Shown here: in pieces, positions 22,701 to 32,493 of the stretch | Layout of the letters: the number at the start of each line of letters is the position of its first letter | Numbering within the stretch: the first letter of the stretch is position 1 | Source of the DNA: Dactylorhiza incarnata | Lineage: Eukaryota; Streptophyta; Magnoliopsida; Asparagales; Orchidaceae | Length of the DNA stretch: 64,000 nt | Assembly: GCA_033032865.1 (NCBI GenBank) | Contig: JAWHQI010000075.1 | Coordinates: 2,542,001 to 2,606,000, forward strand | Reading direction: 5' to 3' | Made by a program: the position numbers and the translations under genes | Notes under the pieces: generated by a model | Databases searched by the model: none | Told to the model about the DNA's origin: nothing | What the model saw: the letters and a program-made list of their open reading frames with translations, nothing else

Positions 22701-23437
22701 TTATAAGCTTGTATGGGCATCATTATAAGTTAAGTTCAATTCAGTTCTTTATATACTATGCTCTGCTTATACATTGTTGTTGACATTACTGCTAAAGTAG
22801 ATGTTCTATTTTACTCGGTTGCTGACTATACTGCTAGAGTAGATGTACTCTTATACTCTTGTTATATCTATTGTGATAACTATTTCCTTCCCACCTGCTA
22901 TATTATATATTACTGATTATATTGTAGCGTTCTCCCTCCTTCCTTCCGCCTAGTGCCTAAGAGTCATCGAGGGAGAGGATGTGAAGACACATAGTCTTTA
23001 TGACTAACGGTTGCTACGTCACTATTTTTAGGAGGGAACCCAGCGGCAGGTGGAGCAGCAACGCACGACATGGGAGGACAGCCAGGCCAGGGCGAAAGGG
23101 CATGAGACTACGATACCTTCGTTACAGTCAATGACGGATGTGAGTGAGAGCTTTGAGATGTATCCCTTGAGGTAATTCTATACTCTGATATTTTGCAGGA
23201 GCTTTTGTAGATACCTGTCCTTTTGTATATATTGTTGTGACACTTTTACTTATTGTGAATCTGTGAATTTTGATGTTTCCTATTATTGATGGGTTGGCAT
23301 GATGATATTGGTTTAGCCGGCAGGATATACGTCTTGGGGTACAGGTTAGCCCGTGTGTTGACGCTACTGCAAGGCGGCAATTCTGGGCATAAGACTCCCC
23401 TCGGCCATGTCTTGTGTTCTGGGAGGGGGGTCTTACA
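19733..23437 (+). repeat. AB 3' LTR (3705 bp)
   Basis: It is homologous to LTR A along its whole length, with the GTCGA word array at 19850-20180. It has only one copy of the segment duplicated in LTR A (here about 21200-21905). It ends TCTTACA next to ACATT. Confidence 0.85.
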
Positions 23438-23517
23438 ACATTAGCACTAACACCTGGCATTAGTTCCTACTACCAGAAACCTTCTTTCTTCAGCTGGGGA
23501 AAACTAGGGTGTTGCGA
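23438..23517 (-). mobile_element. 3' LTR of K, segment 3 (LTR 5' end)
   Basis: It contains TTAGCACTAACACCTGGCATTAG, matching the K word array left of AB. On the minus strand the LTR starts (T)CGCAACACCC, apparently a mutated TGTAACACCC, right after a polypurine tract. Confidence 0.65.
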
Positions 23518-23535
23518 TCCCCCTCCCCTTAAAGA
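23518..23535 (-). promoter_or_regulatory. Polypurine tract of K
   Basis: The minus strand reads CTTTAAGGGGAGGGGGA immediately before the LTR start, the expected plus-strand primer of a Ty3 element. H has the comparable AAGGAGGGGAGGG at 57305-57317. Confidence 0.75.
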
Positions 23536-26342
23536 AAGTTTGTCCTGAACTTCCAGAAATAAGAAAGAAAACAATAGTACAAAATATATCATTTTTACCT
23601 CAACGGAACAATTCAGGGAACTCCTCAAGCATGGTTTGCTCTCGCTCCATGAAAGCTCCTCACGACCGCAGTTGTCCCAGCGGACTTTGACCAATTTGAT
23701 CATTTTATTCTGCATGTGCTTGGTTTTGGTTTCTTCAATGCGAATGGGCTTGACCTTTGTCTTTATACCACCATCGATCGCCACTTTAACATCAGCCACA
23801 AGTACTTGAGTGGGCTCTTGCACATCCCTCCTCGGCACGGAGATGCGAAACACATCATGCAAACCACTCAACTCTGTCGAAAGACCAAGCCGATAGGAAG
23901 CTTCACCAACACACTCCAGTATCTCAAACGGTCCAAGGTATCTTGGACTCAACTTTTTCAAGCGTCGAAGCCTTGGCACACCCTTGAAAGGTTTGATTTT
24001 GAGATAAACCCATTCGCCCATGGCGAACTCGACATTCCTTTGTTTGGCGTTAAGTACTTTGCTTGCCTATCTTGTGCAATCAACAACCTCTCCCGGATTG
24101 CTGGAACAGTCAAAGTCGCATCTTCGACTTCCTTTCGCTTAAACAACTTAGTCTCTCTCGTCTCCGCCCAAGCCAAAGGAGTACATCACTTTCTATTATA
24201 AAGGGCCTCAAAGCGCACCATATGTAGACTTGTTTGATAGTTATTGTTGTTGTTGTTATAAGCGAACTCGATCATATAGAGATGGTCCTCCAACCTCTTG
24301 TCGAAATCCAAGGTGCACATTCAGAGCATATCCTCCAACGTTCTATTGGTTCGTTCAGTCTTCCCATCAGTTTGAGGATGAAAGGCAGTGCTAAACTTCA
24401 GTTTGGTACCCAATAGTTGTTGAATTAGCATCCAATCATTTGGAATGAAGCGCCCATCTCGGTCACTTACGATGCTACGGGGCACACTGTGCAATTGTAT
24501 TATTCTATCAACGTATAACTTTACCAGCTAATCCATGGAATCGTCTCGCCAGTTCGGAATGAAGTGTGCGACTTTCATCAATTGGTCTACGATCACCCAA
24601 ATGGCATCGTTCCTGTGTTGCGATCTCTACAAACCATGCAAGAAATCCATAGAAATGTCATCAAACTTCCATTCTAGAATCGGTAACGACTTCAGAAAAC
24701 CACCAGGTTTTTGATATTCCGTCTTCACGAGCACGCAAGTGTTACACTTTGCCATGTATGGGGCATTGTATTTCTTTAAACCCGGCCACTAGAATAGCTT
24801 CTTCATGTCCTGGTACATTTTTGTGCTCCCCGGGTGGATTGAGTACTTAGAAAAGTGTGCCTCGTACATCAACTCCGCCCGCAATTTACCAACATTAGGG
24901 ACGCACAATCGACTGTCTTTCCACAAAAGACCATATTCAAAGGATAACTCGGCATTAGACCCATCCATGATCTCTGCCACATAACATTTCATGCTTTGAT
25001 CAAGTTCCAATGTCAATCGGATTCTGTCTGCAAGGTCATATTGCAACTCCATCAAGTTCAAACATGCTTTGGCACTTGTTCTCTTGTCAACGCAAGCGAG
25101 GTCTAAGGCTTCCAAGTCCTTGATTAGACGCTCATCGTACATCTGAATCTAGTTCGCTTGTGATGAAGCCCTCCGACTCAAAGCATCAGCGACAATATTT
25201 CCCTTCCCGGGAGTGTAATGAATCTTGAAAGTTTAGTCCCCAAGGAATTATATCCACCTTCGATGTCGCATATTTAACTCCTTCTGATCTAGAAGATATT
25301 TCAGGATCTTATGGTTCGTAAAGATGTCGATCTTCACGCCATTTAAATAATGCCGCCAAAGTTTAAGAGCAAAAATCACGGCTGCTAGCTCCAAGTCATG
25401 TACCGGATAATTCCGCTCATGCACTTTCAATTGGCGAGAGCCATAAGCAATAACTTGGCCATTCTGAAGAAGAACGCAGCTTAAGCCACTCCCTGACGCG
25501 TCACTGTAGATTTCAAAGCCTTCCGTAACACATGGCAAACACAGAATTGGCGTCGTGGTCAGACGACTCTTCAGCTCTTCAAAAGCTCACGCACACTCTG
25601 GCAACCAAATGAACTTCAGATCTTTCCTATTCAATGTTTTGAGAGGCAGAGCAAACCTCGAGAAGTTAGCTATGAATCGCCTATAATAGCCGACAAGCCC
25701 TAGGAAACTTCGGATTTCCGCTACTGTAGTCAACACAAGCCACTCCCATATCGCAACTATCTTCGCAGAATCAACGACAATGCCCTCTCCACTTACCACA
25801 TGAACTAGGAATGCCATAGAGGACAACCAAAACTCATATTTAGAGAAATTGGCATACAACTAAATTTGCCTCAGAGTTTCCAATACAATGCGCAAGTGAA
25901 TCGCTTGTTCTTCTTTCGACTGTGAGTATACTAGTATATCGTCTATAAAGACAATAACAAACCAGTCCAGACACTCTCAAAATGTTTTGTTCATCAAATC
26001 CATAAATACCAATGGCGCATTCATCAATCCAAATGGCATCACGGTGAATTCAAAGTACCCATAACGGGTACTAAACGCCGTCTTGGGAATATCACATTTC
26101 CTAATCCGCAACTAGTAGTAGCCAGACTTCAAATCCAGCTTTGAGTACACAGTCGATCCAACCAGCTGATCGAACAAGTCATCGATTCACAGAATCAGGT
26201 ACTTATTCTTTTCTGTCAGTTTGTTCAGTTCGCGGTAGCCTATACACAGATGCAAGCTTCCATCCTTCTTCTTCACAAAGAGGACCGGAGCACCCCCAGG
26301 GGATGAACTTGGGTGTATATAGCCTTGCTCTAGTAACTCATG
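23536..26342 (-). pseudogene. Pol C-terminal part of Tekay-like element K (RT-RNase H-integrase-chromodomain)
   Basis: Minus-strand frames follow H's order: RT from [15 protein letters not shown] at 26342, tether [18 protein letters not shown] sequence near 25700, and RNase H ([30 protein letters not shown], with the catalytic Asp of FTDHK changed to Asn). The integrase finger follows (LMYEAHFSKYSIHPGST at 24800-24880), then a heavily broken integrase core, GPY/F ([15 protein letters not shown] near 23930) and a chromodomain ([15 protein letters not shown] near 23670). Many stops and frame breaks. RT is split from its N-terminus by element D, which duplicated TCATG within it. Confidence 0.85.
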
Positions 26343-27669
26343 TGTTGGGAAAATGATTTCTCTTAACCCCTTAAATTAAGTTGAATATGAATTCTAAGAA
26401 AGAAAAACAAGGTTAAGAAAATATGCGTCGAATAGTATTCGACACAACGTCGAGCTGTAGTCGACGTTCCCTTCAGATTAAGTCGAAGTAACTTTAGGAA
26501 GATTTCAACGTATGTATTGTCGACGCTACTCTGATTTCTAGTCGACGCATATAGAGAAGTCGACGTACCTTAGTCGACGCACCTTCCTTATTCTTCTCTC
26601 GACGTCCAGCCAGGATGAATTCGACGCTTACGTCGAATAGTAATCGACGCACATCGATTACTATGACAGAATTCAAATATGCGCCAGATCTCTTTCCTTC
26701 TTTCAATAGATCTGATTTATATGGAATAATGTTAATATTTTATAGCTGTTCTGAATCATTCTTTCCTTCTATTTGATTCTTGGCTAATCTGATAAAACTC
26801 ATTATGGATATTATTCGAATTTGGAATGAATTCTTTCCTTCTATTGGTATGCTAATTATGGAAATATTTCTATTCTTCCAATTCTCTGACTGCTAATTAA
26901 TTATCCTCCTATAGCATTATTTTTACACAGAGCTATAAATAAAGAGGAGGTCGGCAGAAAATGACAGTTGAGTGATCCACCACATACAGTTGAAATAGAG
27001 GAAAAGCTCCCGAGAGAGTAGAGAGAAAAACTGAGAAAAGAGATAGTGTGCTGTAGAGAAAAAGCTTTCATCTTCTCCTTCTTCTTCAGAAGCCACTCTA
27101 CTGCAAACTCTGAAAGTTCTCTCAAAAGAGAGAAAAGTTTTTGCAATCTCCTTCTCACTATAGAAGAGAGATTTTCATTCACTACTTCTTGTGCTTCCAA
27201 TCTTTTTGCTAGGAAGAAGATTCATTCTTGTTCTTATTTCTTTCTTTCTTACTTATAACATTGTAAAAGAGTTTTTAGAATCTCTCTTCAAAAAATTCAG
27301 TGTACTGGTTCTAAGAGTCTCCTTGTCAAAAGACTCAGTTGGTTCTAAGAGTCTCCTTGTCAAAAGACTCAGGGTGGTTCTAAGAGTCTCCTTATCAAAA
27401 GACTCAGTACAAGATAGTGAATTCCTACCAAGAGGGTAGAAGAGTGGACTACCCAAAGTTTGGGGAACCACTATATTTTCTTGTGTTGTGCTGTGATTTC
27501 TTTTCTTGCATTTACTTTCTTTACTTGTTTAATTCTTGTTCATGTGTGGGAAGCTATAATCTGTGATCATACACATATATATATATATATAAACTTTGCA
27601 CAAAATAATTTTTAATCTCTATTCACCCCCCCTCTAGAGAATTCTAGTGAGGTAAACTGTGCACTTTCA
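26343..27669 (+). repeat. D 5' LTR (1327 bp)
   Basis: In order it contains the GCGTCGA word array (26430-26660), a TATA box CTATAAATAAA at 26933-26943, three tandem GAGTCT...AGACTC hairpin units (27305-27415), and the SIRE-type CTATTCACCCCCCCTCTAG motif near 27620. It ends GCACTTTCA next to the primer site. Confidence 0.92.
26430..26665. repeat. GCGTCGA/TCGACGC word array in D 5' LTR
   Basis: About fifteen GTCGA/TCGAC cores occur in 235 bp, often as facing pairs. The first pair is GCGTCGAATA, one base, then TATTCGAC(A/G)C, a near-perfect 21-bp palindrome. The partner array is at 32573-32815, and a diverged one is in D2 at 61150-61385. Confidence 0.9.
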
Positions 27670-27670
27670 A

Positions 27671-27687
27671 TTGGTATCAGAGGTAGG
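27671..27687 (+). promoter_or_regulatory. D primer-binding site
   Basis: TTGGTATCAGAGGTAGG starts 1 bp after the LTR and matches the initiator tRNA-Met complement (TGGTATCAGAG) before diverging. Confidence 0.8.
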
Positions 27688-27772
27688 TTGATCTAAAAAG
27701 GATAACTCCTTGATCAAAAAGATCTTACCTCTCATATATATATATATATATCTTTCAAAATTATTTTATCAT

Positions 27773-30121
27773 ATGGCACAAATCAAAGATTATGCTTCCA
27801 CCAGACCTCCAATGTGCAATCTTGAAAAGTTTGCAATTTGGAAAACAAGAATTAGAATTTATATGAATTCCATTGATGCTGACTTGTTTGATATTACTAT
27901 GACAGGTCCCCCAAAGCCTTATAGAAAGGATACAAATGGCAATGTCACACAAACACTTGTTCCAAGATCTGAGTGGACAAAAGATGAAAAGAAGGGAAGA
28001 ACATATGATCTAAAGGCCATGAACATACTTGTCTCAACTCTCTCAGATGACATTTTTCAAAAGGTTGTTGACTGTGAATCATCCAAATAAATTTGGGATG
28101 CTCTCACAAAGATGGTGGAAGGAAGTGCTGATGAAAAGAAAGATAAAAAGGCTCTATTGATCTCTCAATATGAGAATTTCCAAAAGAAGGCTGAAGAAAG
28201 CATCTCTGAAATGTATGACAGATTCAGTCTGATCATCAATCAACTAAGAGACTTGGATAGAGAAATCTCTCTCACTGAGATTAATGATAAATTGCTAATG
28301 AGTCTCCCTAGTTCATGGGACTCAAGAATTTGGGCAATAAGAGACACAAGAGGACAAAAAGAGATCTCAACAGATGCTCTCTTAGGAAAACTCAGATCCT
28401 ATGAGCAGTTGCTGAAAACTAGAGAGGAGAAGGAAAGAAGAGAAAACACTCAAACTTCCTCAAAAAGCAGGAACATTGCTCTAAAGGCAACAGAAGAAGG
28501 AACCCCTGTCACTGAAGAAGAATTATTCAGTTTCTTGGCCAGAAGATTTAAGAAATAGGTCAAGACAGACAGATCAAAAAGGAGGGACTCAAAACCAAGG
28601 TATGACAAAACCCCCACTAAAGAAATTATTTGCTATTCTTGCAGGAAACCTGGACACATTGCCCCAGAATGTCCAGAGAATGCTGAAACAGAAAAGGATC
28701 TGAAAAAGAAAGATCTGAAGAAAAAGGGGAAGAAGAAAGAAAGAGGCTTCATTGCAGAAGTCTGGAGTGAAACAAACTCTAAGGATAGTTCATCCTCTAA
28801 GAGTGACAATGAAGAATCTAGGCAAGAAGACCTATGCTTGATGGCCTTTGAAGACTCAAAGAATGATGATAAATCATGGAGTGAAACAGGATCAGAAGAA
28901 AGCATATCTTCTGATGATGAAAAAGAAAAGAACCTCATTCTCATTGAGGAATCTGAGGATGAGAATGAGGTAAGCATGTTTGATGAAATAGATTTTCAAA
29001 GTGATAATTTTAGAAATGATTTTATGGGAATGTACCTAGATCAACTAAAAACAAAACAAGAAATTAAAGATCTAAAAGAACAAATCAATGTAGCTAAAAA
29101 CCAGAGAAACACAGAAATTAAATCCTCTAAAGATTATGAATCAATAGCTAGCAGAATAGAAAAAGAAATAGAAAGGGCTAGAATAGAAAATCAGTTCCTT
29201 AAGGATAAAGTAACCAAGGCAAAAGCCTTTGAAGAATCAATAAAAATGAGAAGCCAAACTCTTAAGGAAATCACTGAAAAACAAACAATAAGACACAACC
29301 ATCTTGGGTTAGGGGATGATCCCTCAATCAGCCTAATTCCATCCAACAAACCTGCTTGGATGAGCCCTGTAAAATTCACTAAACCTGTCAAAATGACAAA
29401 CCAAGAAAAAGACCCAAAAGATAAGGAAGAAAACTCCTTCAAAGAAATAAAGGAATTTGATGAAACATCTTATTATTCAGCTGATGACTCACAAACTTCA
29501 TCTGAAGAAACAATCAAACCAAGAAAAACAAGACATAAAGGAGTAAAAACAGAGAAAGGCAAAATGAAAATTTATGAAGATACAGTTGCGTCGACTTCAT
29601 ATCGACGCATGCACGATAGTGCGTCGAATTCTACTCAACGCAATCTCTCAGATGCTTCGACCTCTTCTAGATGGATGAACAAAAGCACGTCGACTTCCAA
29701 TCGACGCAACTTTTTCTATGCGTCGAAATCAGATCGACACCATCTGGAGAAAGCGCCGAATACAAATCAACGTGACTATCAACATGCGTCGAATGGATAT
29801 CGACGCACAAAAATTCAGAACAATTTAAACATCTTTCCTCCAAAAGTCTTTCATCGTAACCTTTATTCAGGACCCATTCATCCTGATTATAATTTCTATC
29901 CTAATCAACATTCTAACCAAAATTTTTACCCAAAACTTAGTAACCAAACTTCCCATCCTAATGAAACCTTCTATCCTAATCAACACCGGTATCCTAGTCA
30001 ACACTTCTATTCACCTTTAAACTCAAACTCTCACAAAAGTAGGATACTCAAGTGTTACATATGCAACAAAAATGGCCACCTTGCCAAAAAGTGTTGGTAT
30101 AATCAATCAAATTGGTCTTAA
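27773..30121 (+). pseudogene. SIRE-like gag of D, two in-frame stops
   Basis: One frame runs from ATG 27773 (MAQIKDYASTRPP) to TAA 30121, about 780 codons, with stops only at 28088 (TAA) and 28556 (TAG). The order is: gag core (FAIWKTRIRIYM, then IWDALTKM, YDRFSLIINQLR), a first CCHC CYSCRKPGHIAPEC near 28635, Lys-rich and then Ser/Asp/Glu-rich segments, a charged coiled-coil-like stretch (29040-29280), an S/R repeat region (29585-29815) whose DNA carries the same GTCGA words as the LTR, an N/Y/P-rich tract (FYPNQH repeats), and a second CCHC CYICNKNGHLAKKC near 30053. Two knuckles far apart fit SIRE-type gag. With only two point stops the gene decayed recently. Confidence 0.85.
29585..29815 (+). 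repeat. GTCGA word array inside D gag coding sequence
   Basis: At least five units of the form GCGTCGA(C/A)TTC..ATCGACGCA spaced about 45 bp give repeated peptides such as ASTSYRR, TSTSNRR and ASNGYRR. The words match those of the D LTR array. Confidence 0.8.
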
Positions 30122-30573
30122 AACCCAGTCCTAGGCTACCTTAGAAACCTTTAGGATTAAGAAGAGATAAAAAGAAATAAACACCCAGAACTTTTCAGGA
30201 AAATTAAAAGTCACGTCGACTTCTAATCGACGCAACGTCGATAACTCAGATCAATAAGCACAATCGACGCATGCGTCGACTGCTATCGACGCATACGTCG
30301 ATAAGAAACCCTTGCATCCCAAAGCAGACTAAATCAATGCTCACGTCGAATTCCACTCGACGTAACGTCGACCTCATAAAAACGAGCGGCAATGCTAAAT
30401 TATTTTCGGTCACATCCACTGAAGTACCGAATAAACCTCGAATTGAGTCCAGTTTCGACGCTTCACCTGACTTAAAAAGACTCTTCAGTTAGAAACCTTC
30501 ACGACACTACCTCTTTCATTCTTCGTGCTCCTCAGACCAGCTAATCTCTTCCTCTCTCCTTCACTAACCTAAA
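30122..30573 (+). other. D spacer between gag and second ORF, with GTCGA array
   Basis: There is no convincing ORF. Between about 30210 and 30470 are ten or more GTCGA/TCGAC cores, including CACGTCGACTTCTAATCGACGC and GCGTCGACTGCTATCGACGC type pairs. The leader of the following ORF begins after 30490. Confidence 0.75.
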
Positions 30574-30906
30574 ATGGCTCCCAAGACCAACTCAGGCTTC
30601 GACATTGACCTTGAGCCCTTCCAAGCTGCCGCAGAAAACTACAAGAGCATCATTGCTCTCTTTACTGAAGCAGGACTGGACAAACTCATCTCCACTAGGT
30701 GCAAGCTCCTGGAATCAGAGCTCACAGAGCTAATAACTCATGTTCAGATATCTGAACAAGGAGAAATCCAGGGAACACTATATGAGACACCAGTCTCAAT
30801 CTCAGCAGAACATATTAGGGCCACCTTTGATCTTCCATCAGTTATATCCTACTATCATCTTAGTTTAAAAGAAATAAGGAAAGACAATGAGCCTCTAAAA
30901 GAATGA
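30574..30906 (+). CDS. D second ORF, N-terminal part (110 aa)
   Basis: ATG 30574 opens MAPKTNSGFDIDLEP and ends at TGA 30904-30906. The next ORF's ATG overlaps this stop (ATGA), one frame over. The two may be one gene split by a single-base shift, or translationally coupled. The text (ITHVQISEQGEIQGTLYETP, then VSISAEHIRATFDLP) resembles, in my judgement, the N-terminal half of the plant transposon-protein domain found in many retroelement extra ORFs. Its function is unknown, and it is not gag or pol. It lies where autonomous SIRE elements have pol or an extra downstream ORF. Confidence 0.6.
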   Translation: MAPKTNSGFDIDLEPFQAAAENYKSIIALFTEAGLDKLISTRCKLLESELTELITHVQISEQGEIQGTLYETPVSISAEHIRATFDLPSVISYYHLSLKEIRKDNEPLKE

Positions 30907-32285
30907 CTAAACAAGTCTTGATTATTCCCCTAATAGGTGATGAATCCATTGAACTCACACCTGATGAAATCAAGCATTTGCTCACCACCATGAAATTCTC
31001 AAAAGATAGACCAATCCATCTGAAAAAGGTAGACTTTTCTGATGAATATAGGCTGCTGGCTGATATAGTAGGGAAAGTTCTACTGTGCGAGATCTCAGCA
31101 CATGATGCAGTACCAAAACAACAACTGAACATCATGGGGGCCCTTGTGTTGAAGAAGAAGGTAGACTGGGCCACATGGCTACTCAAGATGATAGGCTCTA
31201 AATACTCTCACAAAGAGAATGCCTACATGAGAATCATGAGTCAAGTCCTCTTCCATTCCTTTCCTGACCTATGTAGGTCAAAAGGAATCCCCATTCCTCC
31301 AGGGAAGAGGATGTCAATTGCTCTCTTTTCTAAATGGACCAGGCAAATCCCTAAGCCTGGTTCCATCCCTGAAAGATCTCCCTCTCCCTCTAACTCTCCT
31401 GCTCATCCTCCTCCTCCTCCTCCTCCTTCAACAAATCTCTCATCTGTACCTTCATCATCCACACAATCACAAATACCACCTCAATCACATGCACAAGTCT
31501 CATCTATTCCTCCACCTCCTCCATCAAATATACCTCCTCAAGATGATAGAATCCTCTCTCCACATCCATTATCTCCTCCTCCTCCTCTATCACCTCTTCC
31601 TACACCATCACCTCCTCATCAACTCTCACACCATGAACCATCTGAATCCACTGAGGCTCTCATCACCCAGTGCATACAATCCACAACTCAAAGATTCCAA
31701 GCAATGCTAGATGAGCATTGCTCCAAGATTCATTCCTCCATCCTTCACATGCACACCCAAATAGATGGGGTCAGTGCCTCTGTGCAAGATCTGAAATCTT
31801 CTCTCTCTTCCTCTAGAGTGACTAGGTCTTTCTTAACCTCCTTGGCCAAGAAGGTCAAGAAGGGGGAGAATCTAGATGAAGAGCAACCCTCCAATCCTAA
31901 ATCTCTTTCTCACAAGTCCCCTCCTCCAAAATCTGACAAAATCCTTGGGAATGAGACAGTACCTGAGCTACATAATGATGAACAAACAATAGAGGTACTC
32001 AACATAGCAAGGGATGCTGCAAATCAAATGGCACTACTACAAGGGGAGGGAAGCAGAGCAGAAAATGAGGCTGCAAAGGAAGATGGTGAGAAAGATAAAG
32101 AAACTGAACTTCAGGGGGAGCTGGAAGCTGTGTTTATAAATGAAGCTGAGACTCAGGGGGAGCAAATGGCTGAGACCCAGGGGGAGCTAGGAGAACTTCC
32201 TACAAATGAGAAAGAGAAACTCTCCTCTCCTAAAATAGTAGTATTCAAGAGAAAGAGAAAGACCCCTCCTACCCCTCCTGAGTAA
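30903..32285 (+). CDS. D second ORF, main part (460 aa, Pro-rich, coiled coil)
   Basis: An uninterrupted 460-codon frame. Residues 1-150 are globular and helical (ELTPDEIKHLLTTMKF, IVGKVLLCEISAHDAV, WATWLLKMIG), continuing the preceding ORF. Residues about 155-250 are Pro/Ser-rich with poly-Pro runs. Residues about 255-320 form a long helix with heptad-like spacing (SSILHMHTQIDGV, VQDLKSSL), followed by basic KKVKKGE. The C-terminus is acidic with repeated ETQGE units and ends in the basic stretch FKRKRKTPP, a possible nuclear signal. No transmembrane segment or signal peptide is seen, so it does not look like an envelope protein. Its open state beside a decayed gag is notable. A DNA- or RNA-binding accessory role is speculation. 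Confidence 0.65.
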   Translation: MTKQVLIIPLIGDESIELTPDEIKHLLTTMKFSKDRPIHLKKVDFSDEYRLLADIVGKVLLCEISAHDAVPKQQLNIMGALVLKKKVDWATWLLKMIGSKYSHKENAYMRIMSQVLFHSFPDLCRSKGIPIPPGKRMSIALFSKWTRQIPKPGSIPERSPSPSNSPAHPPPPPPPSTNLSSVPSSSTQSQIPPQSHAQVSSIPPPPPSNIPPQDDRILSPHPLSPPPPLSPLPTPSPPHQLSHHEPSESTEALITQCIQSTTQRFQAMLDEHCSKIHSSILHMHTQIDGVSASVQDLKSSLSSSRVTRSFLTSLAKKVKKGENLDEEQPSNPKSLSHKSPPPKSDKILGNETVPELHNDEQTIEVLNIARDAANQMALLQGEGSRAENEAAKEDGEKDKETELQGELEAVFINEAETQGEQMAETQGELGELPTNEKEKLSSPKIVVFKRKRKTPPTPPE

Positions 32286-32477
32286 TATTTGAAAACAATG
32301 CTGATATATTTTTGAGTACTAATTGGAATGAACATGACATATATTTATATGATTCTGGAACATTTGATCTCTTCTTCTAAATTTCACTTTTTGATTATTT
32401 GATATATTTCTTTTCTATACAAATGCTGTGCTGGATTGATTTTATGCTAGTACAATTTCCCTCTAAATAGGGTTAAG

Positions 32478-32493
32478 ACAAATAGGGGGAGAT
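32478..32493 (+). promoter_or_regulatory. D polypurine tract
   Basis: AAATAGGGGGAGAT directly precedes the 3' LTR. E (40495-40506) and, in reverse, G (49571-49585) have the same tract, linking the three families. Confidence 0.85.

Larger units (their letters stand above)
13196..23437 (+). mobile_element. Rearranged Ty3 element AB with 3.7-4.3 kb LTRs
   Basis: LTR A (13196-17529) and LTR B (19733-23437) both start TGTAACGTCCCGATTCATG and end GGGAGGGGGGTCTTACA. The flanks are ACGTT (13191-13195) and ACATT (23438-23442), a target duplication differing by one CpG-to-CpA change. A primer site TGGTATCAG follows LTR A. The 2.2 kb interior holds an inverted protease-RT-RNase H block and then a sense integrase/chromodomain. 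Gag is absent. The LTRs are very long for Ty3 elements. Confidence 0.85.

Noticed and set aside
26901..27200. Open antisense frame (99 codons) repeated at 33052-33351, possible conserved gene
   Set aside because: It lies in both LTRs of D, so its duplication is the LTR pair. No domain or coding signal; it is antisense to the leader.
31318..31710. Leu/His-rich frame of 130 codons overlapping the D accessory ORF
   Set aside because: A frame-shifted reading of the Pro-rich CCTCCT repeats; no independent support.
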